Of a DNA stretch of 64,000 nucleotides, positions 36,701 through 36,768 are shown piece after piece. Where the stretch lies: positions 7,226,659 through 7,290,658 of the forward strand of contig CM044962.1 in NCBI GenBank assembly GCA_024516035.1. Reading direction: 5' to 3'. Origin of the DNA: Bactericera cockerelli. Taxonomy: Eukaryota; Arthropoda; Insecta; Hemiptera; Triozidae. Position 1 is the first letter of the stretch; the number at the start of each line of letters is the position of its first letter. The position numbers were made by a program, and so were the translations under genes. The notes below the pieces were generated by a model. That model made no database searches. It was not told the origin of the DNA and saw only the letters and a program-made list of their open reading frames with translations.

Positions 36701-36768
36701 ACTACCTGCAGCGCTTCCTCATCTCCCCGCGCCACCGCCTCAGCGCGCTCTGTGTGAAAGTCACTTGA
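231..36768 (+). CDS. Large multi-exon C2H2 zinc-finger gene (whole locus in window, 5' end missing)
   Basis: Twenty-four exons with GT-AG borders and mostly compatible phases join into about 2,800 residues. About 23 C2H2 fingers are scattered singly or in pairs rather than in one tandem array; an AT-hook (exon 19) and two VIDV-acidic motifs (exons 20 and 24) support a nuclear, DNA- or chromatin-binding protein. Several fingers are completed only across an intron (exons 5/6, 6/7, 8/9, 13/14), which strongly supports the exon chain. The first exon here starts with an acceptor, so the N-terminus lies upstream of the window. The neighbour downstream is the convergent TP53BP1-like gene. I do not recognise a named orthologue, and function beyond nucleic-acid binding is unknown. 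Single-base frame breaks occur at exons 8, 12/13, 17, 19 and in the last exon. Confidence 0.85.
850..1075 (+). mobile_element. LINE ORF2 C-terminal fragment
   Basis: Translation gives KRGRGRIKKSWKSCVIEDM, then a DAQNRLNWKRLTRNVDPA-like end, the familiar C-terminal tail of RT proteins from RTE/CR1-type LINEs. It is followed by tagacagagcaaaagaagaaga-like 3' sequence that recurs at 55465-55505. Confidence 0.6.
1191..1455 (+). mobile_element. tRNA-derived SINE family E (Gly-tRNA-like head)
   Basis: The head contains an A-box-like TGGCTCAGTGGTTAAGCAC and a B box GGTTCGAACCC, with GCC in anticodon position as in tRNA-Gly. The body has CGCCCATCAGAGGGGAGGCA and ends before an A-rich tail. A 3' part recurs inverted at 6343-6450. 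The acceptor stem is imperfect, so it is not a tRNA gene. Confidence 0.75.
1566..1766 (-). mobile_element. tRNA-derived SINE family A
   Basis: Read on the minus strand it begins TGTCCCGGTAGCTCAGTGG (A box), has the B box GGTTCGAAACCC, the body CATAATAATAAGTCTTAGGC-like and ends in GGCGATATTATTATT. A frequent family in the window. Confidence 0.8.
1767..2273. other. AT-rich intron sequence without recognised element
   Basis: Mostly T/A-rich intron up to the exon 2 acceptor. I see no gene, SINE or clear repeat in it. Confidence 0.5.
2274..2389 (+). CDS. Zinc-finger gene exon 2: short acidic linker
   Basis: The acceptor gtgtttcag precedes 2274; the donor gtaagc starts at 2390. Two bases complete the codon left by exon 1, then 38 codons run in frame and end in phase 0. 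The peptide is Glu/Gln/Pro-rich (APPQEAEPQSSEEAQ), followed by EEEPDFCPVISSV. No domain is visible. The frame is fixed by phase agreement on both sides. Confidence 0.75.
2421..2605 (+). mobile_element. tRNA-derived SINE family D head joined to a hairpin-core variant
   Basis: The head CCTCCGTGGCGCAACGGTTG and the B box GAGTTCGATCCC are followed by an A-rich stretch, then GGTTGGGTGGAAGAGCTCAA with the stem CTCAA/TTGAG. The core is that of the HC repeats, with a different stem. Confidence 0.65.
2609..2695 (+). repeat. Short dispersed repeat H
   Basis: Contains AGCTTAGGAAAAGAACCTTT and an AATAAATAAA tail. Other copies are at 10045-10130, 21450-21545, 33045-33140, 54262-54345 and inverted at 41850-41925. 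Confidence 0.6.
2925..3410 (+). repeat. Acceptor array in front of exon 3
   Basis: Three degenerate copies (about 2930, 3040 and 3144) and the real one (about 3350) of TTACCTAATAAAAATAATAT...TTTCCCAGACCTCCCAG followed by GATTC. Each unit also carries an HC1-like tail (CATGTCCTATTAATAAAG), so the amplified unit is a repeat tail plus polypyrimidine tract, AG and exon start. Period roughly 105 bp. Confidence 0.8.
3396..3557 (+). CDS. Zinc-finger gene exon 3
   Basis: The acceptor acctcccag ends at 3395; the donor gtgagt starts at 3558. Exactly 54 codons, phase 0 on both sides. The peptide includes a short helix-prone stretch, IPALEELEQERLLKRLPIP, and no zinc finger. Three decayed copies of the acceptor with the first bases of this exon lie upstream (2930-3210), so the real acceptor was chosen for the only copy followed by an open frame and a donor. 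Confidence 0.75.
3584..4150. repeat. Dispersed repeat with palindromic start (CTTCCGA family)
   Basis: It starts with the near-palindrome CTTCCGAGAAATTTCTAATA/TATTAGAAATCGGAAG at 3584-3620. The same palindrome recurs at 29335, 40515, 44507, 44795 and 51400. The rest holds ACTCAACGGATTTTTATG- and TATCTCGTGAACGGTACACC-like lines also seen near 21615. A non-autonomous DNA element is likely, but the far end is unclear. Confidence 0.5.
4178..4325 (-). mobile_element. tRNA-derived SINE family B
   Basis: On the minus strand: AGTAGCTTGATCGATAAGGC head, B box GGTTCAAGTCC-like, body TTTGAGTAGTTGTGATATCA and AACACAATATGATA end. Confidence 0.75.
4343..4468 (+). mobile_element. Hairpin-core repeat HC3
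   Basis: ATGGAAGAGAATGCCGTAGG with the stem AATGCC/GGCATT, then AGCACCGCCCTTGATCAAG, ending TTGTAAATAAAACTTGATT. The core is shared with HC1 and HC2, but the tail is different. Confidence 0.7.
4560..4770 (+). CDS. Zinc-finger gene exon 4: C2H2 finger 1
   Basis: The acceptor atgtttcag ends at 4559; the donor gtgagt starts at 4771. Phase 0 in, phase 1 out. About 42 residues of basic linker precede a C2H2 finger of the form C-x4-C-x12-H-x3-H (CSAETCDF...HCREH). The intron that follows starts with a 40-43-bp minisatellite immediately after the donor. Confidence 0.85.
4771..5265 (+). repeat. Minisatellite directly behind the exon 4 donor
   Basis: About 11 units of 40-43 bp, such as GTGTTTACAGTTTCCATGGC followed by AACCGAAAAATGAAGATTGA. 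The first unit overlaps the donor region itself. Each unit contains a potential acceptor TTTACAG. Confidence 0.85.
5424..5610. repeat. CT / CTCA microsatellite
   Basis: Compound microsatellite of CT, CTCA and CA runs in the intron before exon 5. Reading frames through it are artefacts. Confidence 0.9.
5657..5838 (+). CDS. Zinc-finger gene exon 5: fingers 2 and 3 (finger 3 split)
   Basis: The acceptor tactttcag ends at 5656; the donor gtatgc starts at 5839. One finger is C-x2-C-x13-H-x4-H (CCYCGKRYV...HMKMEH). A second begins CAYCFYRAYAQ and reaches its first His at the exon end; exon 6 supplies the last His (YWHQ joined to EYAH). This shared finger confirms the splice. Phase 1 in, phase 0 out. 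Confidence 0.85.
5930..6330 (-). mobile_element. Jockey/I-like LINE C-terminal fragment
   Basis: Minus-strand translation gives ITRLRLGHTNLTHSYLMN, PPTCDTCNQPLTVHHIL and DECRKF: the C-x2-C-x(n)-H-x-x-x(n)-C knuckle region that ends many Jockey/I-type polymerases. A related copy lies on the plus strand at 54690-55020. Confidence 0.65.
6343..6450 (-). mobile_element. SINE family E, 3' fragment
   Basis: Inverted copy of the body of the element at 1191-1455 (CGCCCATCAGAGGGGAGGCA, CTGTTTCAT end). The head is absent. Confidence 0.65.
6541..7000. other. Intron sequence without recognised element
   Basis: AT-rich stretch between a SINE fragment and the exon 6 acceptor array. The last 30 bases (TCCGTTCTTCTGTGCAG) look like the ancestral acceptor of exon 6. 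Nothing else recognised. Confidence 0.4.
7001..7385 (+). repeat. Acceptor array in front of exon 6
   Basis: Nine copies of (TATTC)n-TTTGCAG followed by GAATACGCCCACCCGAACC; exon starts at 7009, 7050, 7096, 7137, 7179, 7215, 7276, 7326 and 7367. Every AG and its pyrimidine tract is intact. None of the first eight is in frame with 7367. Confidence 0.9.
7367..7642 (+). CDS. Zinc-finger gene exon 6: end of finger 3, finger 4, start of finger 5
   Basis: The acceptor tctttgcag ends at 7366; the donor gtgagt starts at 7643; 92 codons, phase 0 both sides. The start EYAHP completes the previous finger; a finger WCTDCKFST...HFSSQH follows; the exon ends inside finger 5 (CGLCSNQSM...), which exon 7 completes with HYKHIH. 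Eight further copies of the acceptor plus about 19 exonic bases lie upstream. None is in frame with this acceptor, so this one is the productive site. Four copies of the donor follow. Confidence 0.85.
7633..7735 (+). repeat. Donor array behind exon 6
   Basis: Four copies of CTAGTCCTG-GTGAGTGATAA with about 25-bp spacing. The first is the real donor, and all keep GTGAGT. Confidence 0.85.
7783..7905 (+). mobile_element. Hairpin-core repeat HC3
   Basis: GGAAGAGAATGCCGTTGGCA then TTAGCACCGCCCTTGATCAAG, ending AATAAAACTTGATCCAAC. Second HC3 copy. Confidence 0.7.
7912..8097 (+). mobile_element. Hairpin-core repeat HC1
   Basis: Near full-length: GGTTGGGTGGAAGAGATTGC, stem ATTGCC/GGCAAT, AT-rich middle, ending TGTCCTATTAATAAAGTG and AAATAAATAAAT. 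Confidence 0.8.
8098..8355 (+). mobile_element. 5S-rRNA-derived SINE (SINE3-like)
   Basis: The first 120 bases follow 5S rRNA: GTTGAATACACCGGTTC, then CACCGAAGTTAAGCGACATC and TTGGATGGGTGACC. The body has CTCAGGCTGGGTGAGGTCAA, GAGTTTCCTGCGAATGGAGG and ends GACGTTAAACCCC plus A-tail. The internal 5S promoter region is largely kept. Confidence 0.8.
8356..8826. other. AT-rich intron sequence without recognised element
   Basis: Between the 5S-SINE A-tail and exon 7. The only oddity is a CTGGAGTAAAGGGACTTTTC line also seen near 38460. No gene seen. Confidence 0.4.
8827..8976 (+). CDS. Zinc-finger gene exon 7: end of finger 5, finger 6
   Basis: The acceptor ctcccccag ends at 8826; the donor gtgagtgtg starts at 8977; 50 codons, phase 0 both sides. 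HYKHIH closes finger 5, and CSYCAYNCE...HLITLH is finger 6. The last 69 bases (from 8908) plus the donor are repeated five more times, and a shorter sixth time, in the following intron, separated by GT microsatellites. The first donor keeps the shortest exon and the correct phase for exon 8. Confidence 0.85.
8908..9790 (+). repeat. Donor array behind exon 7 (69-bp exon end plus GT microsatellite)
   Basis: The last 69 bases of exon 7 recur at 9036-9104, 9178-9246, 9333-9401, 9430-9498 and 9610-9678, and shortened at 9742-9789. Each full copy is followed by GTGAGT and a GT run of variable length. Inside each copy, CACCCTCAG can act as an acceptor, leaving a 42-base in-frame cassette. Confidence 0.9.
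9845..9990 (-). mobile_element. tRNA-derived SINE family C (partial)
   Basis: On the minus strand: a head with GGTTCGAATCCCACC-like B box after CTGGTAATCCAGGTAGC, then the 3' end TTACCTTCCACTAAAGA. The middle is shortened. Confidence 0.65.
10045..10210. repeat. Repeat H followed by a family B SINE remnant (minus)
   Basis: 10045-10130: TTAGCTTAGGAAAAATACCT with an AATAAATAAA end. 10131-10208: inverted remnant of the family B head (CAGTAGCTCGGTCGATACG read on minus). Confidence 0.55.
10242..10396 (+). mobile_element. Hairpin-core repeat HC1
   Basis: GAGTTGGGTGGAAGAGATAT with GGCAATAACCCCACCC, ending CTCCTAATAAAGCATAC. The stem carries one mismatch. It ends about 45 bp before exon 8. Confidence 0.7.
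10440..10814 (+). CDS. Zinc-finger gene exon 8: Ser/Thr-rich linker and first half of finger 7; frame break inside
   Basis: The acceptor tttctcag ends at 10439; the donor gtgagt starts at 10815. The frame set by exon 7 reads ELNHTQDDLMVITLSERA and a Ser/Thr/Asp-rich linker, but would stop in TAG exactly at the exon end. The minus-one frame over the last bases reads EDLYRCGNIG, which joins exon 9 to make a perfect C2H2 finger (C-x4-C-x12-H-x5-H). One base therefore seems to be missing between about 10748 and 10796. Sequence error is my preferred reading; a second isoform ending at the TAG, or decay, are alternatives. Confidence 0.7.
   Translation, partial: ELNHTQDDLMVITLSERALTSAELVTVTDDVTRHSGNLGSDPNTAESTSSSVATASEKDSSGNSAKEVDVLDVMAPSTVSKTPAENAPASIPTSSDVTEGAGDGLVTAPPERFSVAKICTGVAI
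10893..11338 (+). mobile_element. Repeat G fragment followed by a partly duplicated family A SINE
   Basis: 10893-10950 has GACACTGGTCTTCTCCCTG of repeat G. 10988-11160 is a family A SINE (GGTAGCTCAG, GGGTTCGAAACCC). From 11165 its 3' two thirds are repeated once more (CCAGAGGTCGTGGATTCGAA), a tandem duplication of about 175 bp. Confidence 0.7.
11339..11691. other. Intron sequence without recognised element
   Basis: AT-rich region before exon 9. I see no gene, SINE or tandem repeat. Confidence 0.4.
11692..11860 (+). CDS. Zinc-finger gene exon 9: rest of finger 7, finger 8
   Basis: The acceptor aatttccag ends at 11691; the donor gtgggt starts at 11861. The exon completes finger 7 (CSFAAAKAP...HLMLCDH), then a Gly-rich linker and finger 8 (IRCHHCARSF...HVETH). 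Two bases are left, and exon 10 supplies the third. The intron start is immediately followed by a dispersed repeat also seen at 12107 and 53023. Confidence 0.85.
11918..12104 (+). mobile_element. Hairpin-core repeat HC1
   Basis: GGTTGGGTGGAAGAGATTGC, stem ATTGCC/GGCAAT with loop taa, and full tail to AAATAAATAAATA. It lies between two copies of repeat I (11866 and 12110). Confidence 0.8.
12107..12395 (+). mobile_element. Repeat I interrupted by an inverted HC2 element
   Basis: Repeat I (GGAGCCTAGACATTGGATCT...CTCACCACCGTGATTTAGGT) is split by HC2 on the minus strand at about 12155-12342. The uninterrupted version is at 53023-53125, which defines the HC2 ends: GTTAAGTGGCAGAGAATGCC at one side and an AATAAATAA tail at the other. 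Confidence 0.75.
12430..12552 (-). mobile_element. Hairpin-core repeat HC3 (minus)
   Basis: Inverted copy: CTTGATCAGG-type centre, GGAAGAGAATGCCGAAGCCA with a diverged stem, and ATAAAGCTTGATCC end. Confidence 0.6.
12553..13095. other. Intron sequence without recognised element
   Basis: AT-rich; it contains a small hairpin CCGAGTCCCCCCGACTCGG near 12887. No gene recognised. Confidence 0.4.
13100..13262 (-). mobile_element. LINE ORF2 C-terminal fragment
   Basis: Minus strand reads EEALDRKLWRGRIREGNADP, a known C-terminal tail of RTE/CR1-type reverse transcriptases. The same sequence occurs on the plus strand at 50790-50935. Confidence 0.6.
13279..13329. repeat. Perfect 22-bp hairpin
   Basis: The arms 13279-13300 and 13308-13329 are exact inverted copies (CTCCTATAAGCTAAGTCTAA and complement), with a 7-base loop CCTCAGA. 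It directly follows a LINE fragment. Confidence 0.85.
13460..13607 (+). CDS. Zinc-finger gene exon 10: finger 9
   Basis: The acceptor cgccaccag ends at 13459; the donor gtaagg starts at 13608. One base completes the Arg codon from exon 9; then YRCGLCSFRH...HVRKNH is a C2H2 finger, followed by a basic tail ending IVFPK. Phase 0 out. The last 50 or so bases with the donor are repeated about eight more times downstream. Confidence 0.85.
13560..14375 (+). repeat. Donor array behind exon 10
   Basis: About nine units of 75-95 bp: CATACCACAAGGGCAAGCCC...TGTTCCCCAAG-GTAAGG followed by CAGGCTGGGTGAGGTTATAG. The unit joins the exon end and donor to a SINE-body segment (GGCTGGGTGAGGTTA is the 5S/D SINE body). 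Copies diverge with distance from the exon. A remnant lies at 14537-14565. Confidence 0.85.
14393..14535 (-). mobile_element. Hairpin-core repeat HC1 (minus)
   Basis: Inverted HC1 (TTGGGTGGAAGAGATTGACA, CAGGCAATAATTCCGCC read on minus), inserted in the decayed end of the exon 10 donor array. Confidence 0.75.
14566..15330. other. AT-rich intron sequence without recognised element
   Basis: It contains a C10 run at about 14803-14812, ATTATATTTTATTATA repeats and an AATAAAGGCTATTTTATTTT tail near 15185. No gene seen. Confidence 0.4.
15331..15605 (+). mobile_element. Repeat G fragment and hairpin-core repeat HC2
   Basis: 15331-15405: AGCAGTCTGGCTGGGGACTA lines of repeat G. 15418-15605: HC2, GTTAAGTGGCAGAGAATGCC, stem AATGCC/GGCATT, then ACTTCGCCCCGGGTTACAAA and a tail ending GTGTAAATAAATAAAAT. 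Confidence 0.75.
15660..15995 (+). CDS. Zinc-finger gene exon 11: finger 10
   Basis: The acceptor tcctccacag ends at 15659; the donor gtgagt starts at 15996; 112 codons, phase 0 both sides. A basic region (SRRGREESPRHK) precedes a finger LCSACGYRAN...HLRAGAH, then a linker without recognised motifs. The antisense frame is open only because of the GC-rich codon use. Confidence 0.85.
16020..16275. other. AT-rich intron sequence
   Basis: Contains an AATAAAATAGCCTTTATTGA line like SINE or LINE tails. No recognised element. Confidence 0.3.
16276..16905 (+). mobile_element. Composite: family B SINE fragment, 410-bp dispersed repeat, family B SINE
   Basis: Family B head at 16276-16322; a dispersed segment 16325-16740 with degenerate lines such as CCAATGACCGCTATTTCACG; a full family B head again at 16743-16905. 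The same segment flanked by family B occurs inverted at 47100-47640. Confidence 0.7.
16936..17172. mobile_element. Family B SINE (plus) and HC3 fragment (minus)
   Basis: 16936-17065: CCTCAGTAGCTTGATCAATA head with TGGTTCAAGTCC B box. 17073-17172: inverted HC3 with AATGCCGCAGGTATT-like core. Confidence 0.6.
17172..17765 (+). mobile_element. SINE cluster: family F fragment, family A (one and a half copies), family C
   Basis: 17172-17265: CACGCACGGTGACGTGGG of family F. 17266-17462: family A (CCCGGTAGCTCAGTGGTAAA). 17463-17580: a second, head-less A-like copy. 17583-17765: family C head and body ending TTACCTTCCACTAAAGAGTG, with the core GAGCGTTAACCTCGCCC. Confidence 0.7.
17766..18108. other. 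AT-rich intron sequence
   Basis: Nothing recognised up to the exon 12 acceptor; the last part has an AAATAAAATAAATAAATTG tail. Confidence 0.35.
18109..18260 (+). CDS. Zinc-finger gene exon 12: finger 11
   Basis: The acceptor tctccccag ends at 18108; the donor gtaagt starts at 18261. It encodes YVCTFCCPQYL...HHFSSLH, a C2H2 finger with slightly long spacing. The exon leaves phase 2, whereas exon 13 is open only in phase 0, so a base or a small exon is missing between them. All fifteen copies of this donor downstream read acat then gtaagt, so a simple missing G at the donor is unlikely. Confidence 0.8.
18240..20215 (+). repeat. Donor array behind exon 12 with nested 24-bp subrepeats
   Basis: Fifteen copies of ACATTTACAT-GTAAGTCTAA, each with 20-30 bases of exon end. 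Between them are runs of a 24-bp unit (CATATTCAAGCACCACTTCC) derived from the exon piece CATATTCAAGCACCACTTCAG. The longest subrepeat run is 19790-20080. Copies differ by substitutions, so this is a real, evolved array. Confidence 0.9.
20210..20345 (+). mobile_element. tRNA-derived SINE family B
   Basis: TTTGATCGATAAGGCGACGG head, AGCGTAGATTTAATAAAG, end CACAAATATGATA. It abuts the end of the exon 12 array. Confidence 0.65.
20553..20803 (-). mobile_element. Hairpin-core repeat HC1 (minus), with an internal insertion
   Basis: Inverted HC1: GGTTGGGTGGAAGAGATTGC read on minus from 20803, tail to CTAATAAAGAGGTTC. About 80 bases at 20670-20755 do not belong to HC1. Confidence 0.7.
20840..20967 (+). 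CDS. Zinc-finger gene exon 13: first half of finger 12
   Basis: A C-rich tract and ctcag end at 20839; the donor gtcagt starts at 20968. The open frame reads a linker (MPHCLPGTSPDDPI) and the start of a finger, FKCSYCDFVHHA, completed by exon 14. The frame is certain because the finger is shared with exon 14, but it does not match the phase left by exon 12. Confidence 0.8.
21015..21385. mobile_element. Head-to-head inverted pair of family A SINEs
   Basis: Minus copy 21025-21215 and plus copy 21213-21385 meet in their tRNA-like heads. The two arms of about 170 bp are near-complementary (GGCGATATTATT ends outermost), giving a long fold-back in the pre-mRNA. Confidence 0.8.
21450..21605. repeat. 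Repeat H (plus) and HC3 fragment (minus)
   Basis: 21450-21545: AAAGCTTAGGAAAAGTACCT. 21555-21603: inverted HC3 core and ACAAAACCTGATCAAGG line. Confidence 0.5.
21880..22085 (-). mobile_element. LINE polymerase C-terminal fragment
   Basis: Minus-strand reading VRLWNSIPE, preceded by SFHVIA and followed by ASEFLIKQ: the R-L-W-N-S-L-P end of CR1/L2/Jockey-type RT proteins. It is directly in front of exon 14. Confidence 0.6.
22111..22277 (+). CDS. Zinc-finger gene exon 14: second half of finger 12, acidic linker
   Basis: The acceptor ttccccccag ends at 22110; the donor gtattt starts at 22278. HLVDRHLGERH closes the finger begun in exon 13. A Trp-containing stretch (VEPSWILVRDV) and a Glu/Asp/Ser/Gln-rich linker follow. 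Phase 2 in, phase 1 out. Confidence 0.8.
22295..22565. repeat. Dispersed repeat J
   Basis: AATACATGACAAGTAC start, TATATAACAATGACAGTTTA centre, GTTGTCGTCATC and CCTTGTGTCGT end. Second copy at 28022-28170. Confidence 0.6.
22658..22905 (+). CDS. Zinc-finger gene exon 15: fingers 13 and 14
   Basis: The acceptor gtcagcag ends at 22657; the donor gtgagg starts at 22906. After an Ala-rich stretch come two fingers: WKCNLCRSRY...HLRQQH and FKCMLCGYAAD...HYAALH. The second has a longer Cys-to-His spacing. The exon ends ALFSL in phase 0. Confidence 0.85.
22906..23345 (-). mobile_element. AT-rich intron, then inverted HC2 (23180-23345)
   Basis: 23180-23345 is HC2 on the minus strand (GTTAAGTGGCAGAGAATGCC, stem AATGCC/GGCATT). 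The stretch before it is T-rich with no recognised element. Confidence 0.65.
23508..23678 (+). CDS. Zinc-finger gene exon 16: linker
   Basis: The acceptor tcccccgcag ends at 23507; the donor gtaagt starts at 23679; 57 codons, phase 0 both sides. The product is a Gly-rich linker followed by a probable helix (YKRRADTSLARTIRGIALEA). No finger. Confidence 0.75.
23679..24679. other. Long AT-rich intron stretch
   Basis: About 1 kb with A/T runs and no gene. Only short lines recur elsewhere (GCCTATAATGTACAAGA twice at 23805-23840). Confidence 0.35.
24680..24855 (+). mobile_element. Hairpin-core repeat HC1
   Basis: GGTTGGGTGGAAGAGATTGC with loop aca, GGCAATAACCCCGCCCTTTA, ending ACCTAATAAGGCTCCC and AATAATAAT. 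Confidence 0.75.
24909..25062 (+). CDS. Zinc-finger gene exon 17: finger 15; frame break at a G-run
   Basis: The acceptor gggcgcag ends at 24908; the donor gtaacc starts at 25063. The frame set by exon 16 reads VLDTQDDTYGRHGEPVGG. From the G5 run at 24966-24970 the finger frame is minus one: HFSCPRCGAFRTR...HLYQENEHH. A sixth G would restore continuity. The exon leaves phase 2, in agreement with exon 18. Confidence 0.75.
25075..25655. repeat. Repeat G tandem units (CAGTCTGGCTGGGGGACTAT) around a TTAA MITE
   Basis: Five or more units of about 38-40 bp: AACAGGGAGTAGACCAGCAG followed by TCTGGCTGGGGGACTATA. The array is interrupted at a TTAA by the MITE at 25123-25507, so the uninterrupted units serve as an empty site. 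Confidence 0.8.
25123..25507. mobile_element. TTAA-flanked MITE 1
   Basis: Ends TTAACTCTTTGACTGCCA and its exact complement TGGCAGTCAAAGAGTTAA. Inside are several palindromes GGCACAACTCGAGTTGTGC. The TTAA duplication fits piggyBac-type transposition. No coding sequence. Confidence 0.85.
25660..26009. repeat. Dispersed repeat with ATCAGTGAGT-type line
   Basis: GTCAGTCAGTGAATCAGTGA at the start, TGTGCCAAATTTCATCAGA in the middle; similar wording occurs near 56815-56880. Probably the 3' end of a LINE or MITE; identity unknown. Confidence 0.4.
26010..26145 (+). CDS. Zinc-finger gene exon 18: finger 16
   Basis: The acceptor actcttcag ends at 26009; the donor gtaaga starts at 26146. One base closes the Arg codon from exon 17; then WLCNRCGHRCL...HHSSEH is a C2H2 finger, followed by a linker ending LLQGW. 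Phase 0 out. Confidence 0.8.
26166..27016 (-). mobile_element. Three minus-strand SINEs: families A, C and D
   Basis: 26166-26371: family A. 26378-26590: family C with core GAAAATGCTTTGAGCATTAA-like read on minus. 26690-27016: family D with head CCTCCGTGGCGTAATGG and body CAGGCTGGGTGTGGTTAATG. A short piece of an A-type tail (26592-26645) separates C and D. Confidence 0.75.
27060..27278 (+). CDS. Zinc-finger gene exon 19: AT-hook; frame break at a homopolymer
   Basis: The acceptor cgcccacag ends at 27059; the donor gtgagt starts at 27279. The entry frame gives VERVIETQRSKMLALKSAAP. After a C8 run and a G8 run (27193-27200) the coding frame is minus one and reads KPRGRPKMGERRRS, a classic AT-hook core (P-R-G-R-P) for minor-groove binding. 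With one added G the exon leaves phase 1, exactly as exon 20 needs. Confidence 0.75.
27318..27695 (+). mobile_element. Repeat G head (27318-27470) and hairpin-core repeat HC2 (27504-27693)
   Basis: Repeat G: GCTTGGCTACAGCTGGAGGG, CTTTATTTCAAAGTTGGCTC. HC2: AAGTGGCAGAGAATGCCTAA, GGCATTAACTTCGCCCCGG. Confidence 0.7.
27696..28410. other. AT-rich intron with repeat J (28022-28170)
   Basis: Repeat J copy at 28022-28170. Otherwise no gene or known element. Confidence 0.45.
28411..28553 (+). mobile_element. Hairpin-core repeat, variant stem
   Basis: TTCGGTGGAAGAGAAAGCCA then CAGGCTTTAACCTCGCCCC: stem AAAGCC/GGCTTT, an exact compensated change relative to HC1. The tail ends ACCAATAAAGTGTGAAATA. Confidence 0.75.
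28580..28975 (+). CDS. Zinc-finger gene exon 20: Pro-rich, nuclear-localisation-like and SIM-like segment
   Basis: The acceptor tttccacag ends at 28579; the donor gtgagt starts at 28976. The start reads AKRKLRDAS (basic, continuing the AT-hook context), then a Pro-rich tract, then CEVIDVEDTSEDD, which fits a SUMO-interacting motif (V-I-D-V followed by acids and Ser/Thr), then PSPKRAKL, a likely nuclear localisation signal. No finger. Phase 1 in and out. Confidence 0.75.
29043..29300 (+). mobile_element. tRNA-derived SINE family F
   Basis: CACCGTGGCAGAGTGAGTTA head, GGGTTCGATCCCCAG B box, GAGTAGCTGCTCTGTTAGCA body, ending AATTCTGCGCTACCCACT. Inverted copies at 37793-38055 and 48520-48745. Confidence 0.7.
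29400..29525 (+). repeat. Three-copy 38-bp tandem repeat
   Basis: Units of AATGGGAATATCAACCAATC followed by ACAGTGCACTATA, three times. Confidence 0.75.
29617..29890 (+). mobile_element. tRNA-derived SINE family C, then family B fragment
   Basis: 29617-29830 is a well-kept family C: CTGGTAGTCAAGTGGTTAAC, GGTTCGAATCCCACCCAG, core GGTAGAAAATGCTTTGAGCA, end CTTCCACTAAAGAGTATT. 29830-29890: family B head piece. Confidence 0.75.
29899..30096 (+). pseudogene. Unidentified transposon-like coding remnant
   Basis: An open stretch reads FLSEKWKKPYGHVLNWVKVR, then IRAVSLRIRGTRYKLIS and YGFEDGAALSY. The W-K-P-Y-G...W-V-K-x-R...RG-R order resembles uncharacterised ORF tails common in animal mobile elements. 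I cannot name the family. Confidence 0.35.
30203..30379 (+). CDS. Zinc-finger gene exon 21: linker
   Basis: The acceptor actcccccag ends at 30202; the donor gtgagt starts at 30380. Phase 1 both sides. The peptide is Ser/Asn/Thr/Lys-rich (LYSQDSNTGEANLLPSPS) with two basic clusters (AAAKRPF and AKKTKT). No recognised domain. Confidence 0.75.
30440..30800 (+). mobile_element. Repeat G (30440-30670) and HC1 start (30756-30795)
   Basis: Repeat G near full-length: AGCTTGGCTACAGCTGGAGG to TTAACGTCCCCCAGCCAGAC. Then GGTTGGGTGGAAGAGATTGC with GGCAATAACCCC only. Confidence 0.65.
30959..31079 (+). CDS. Zinc-finger gene exon 22: finger 17
   Basis: The acceptor ctatgacag ends at 30958; the donor gtaagt starts at 31080. 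It encodes MIRCRECGGRFQ...HIRRQH, the most canonical C2H2 finger of the protein, then a basic tail MPKQRK. The exon leaves phase 2, in agreement with exon 23. In-frame reading through the donor would stop at once. Confidence 0.85.
31398..31607 (-). mobile_element. tRNA-derived SINE family A
   Basis: Inverted family A with CCCGGTAGCTCAGTGGTAAA at its start and GGCGATATTATTATT at its end. Confidence 0.75.
31627..31800 (+). repeat. Two decayed copies of the exon 23 acceptor
   Basis: GTATTGCTGTCTGGCCAG-GCACTTCTGTCGCTACTGTG at 31627-31680, and the same at 31732-31790, about 100 bp apart. Both keep AG and the first 40 exonic bases and then diverge (an early stop or TATAATTAG). Confidence 0.8.
32116..32263 (+). 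CDS. Zinc-finger gene exon 23: finger 18
   Basis: The acceptor gtctgcccag ends at 32115; the donor gtgagt starts at 32264. One base closes the Lys codon from exon 22; then HFCRYCDLQL...HFSAAH is a C2H2 finger, followed by a hydrophilic linker ending KFWVT. Two truncated copies of this acceptor and the first 40 or so bases lie upstream at about 31645 and 31749. Confidence 0.85.
32264..33044. other. AT-rich intron without recognised element
   Basis: Contains TTTAATTTAATTTAATT and a degenerate TTATTATTATTATT region. No gene seen. Repeat H follows at 33045-33140. Confidence 0.35.
33158..36768 (+). CDS. Zinc-finger gene last exon: disordered region and C-terminal fingers 19-23; several frame breaks
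   Basis: The acceptor atggcag ends at 33157. Frame one is open to 34354 (EYGLGRHGYVSV start; Ser/His/Thr repeats at 33350-33430; a long Pro/Ala-rich linker). From 34351 to about 35830 the coding-like sequence is strongly acidic and Ser/Thr-rich and hops between frames at least six times (near 34350, 34495, 34935, 35570, 35645 and 35720-35790); it includes GEDVIDVESDGE, a second SIM-like motif. From about 35790 one frame runs to the stop at 36766 and carries fingers such as VCNHCRLQL, HCDYCAFRAR, LCVACQLDF, TCGACQAV and RCKLCGELF, each with paired His. A donor-like gtgagt at 34391 could end an isoform. Confidence 0.7.
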
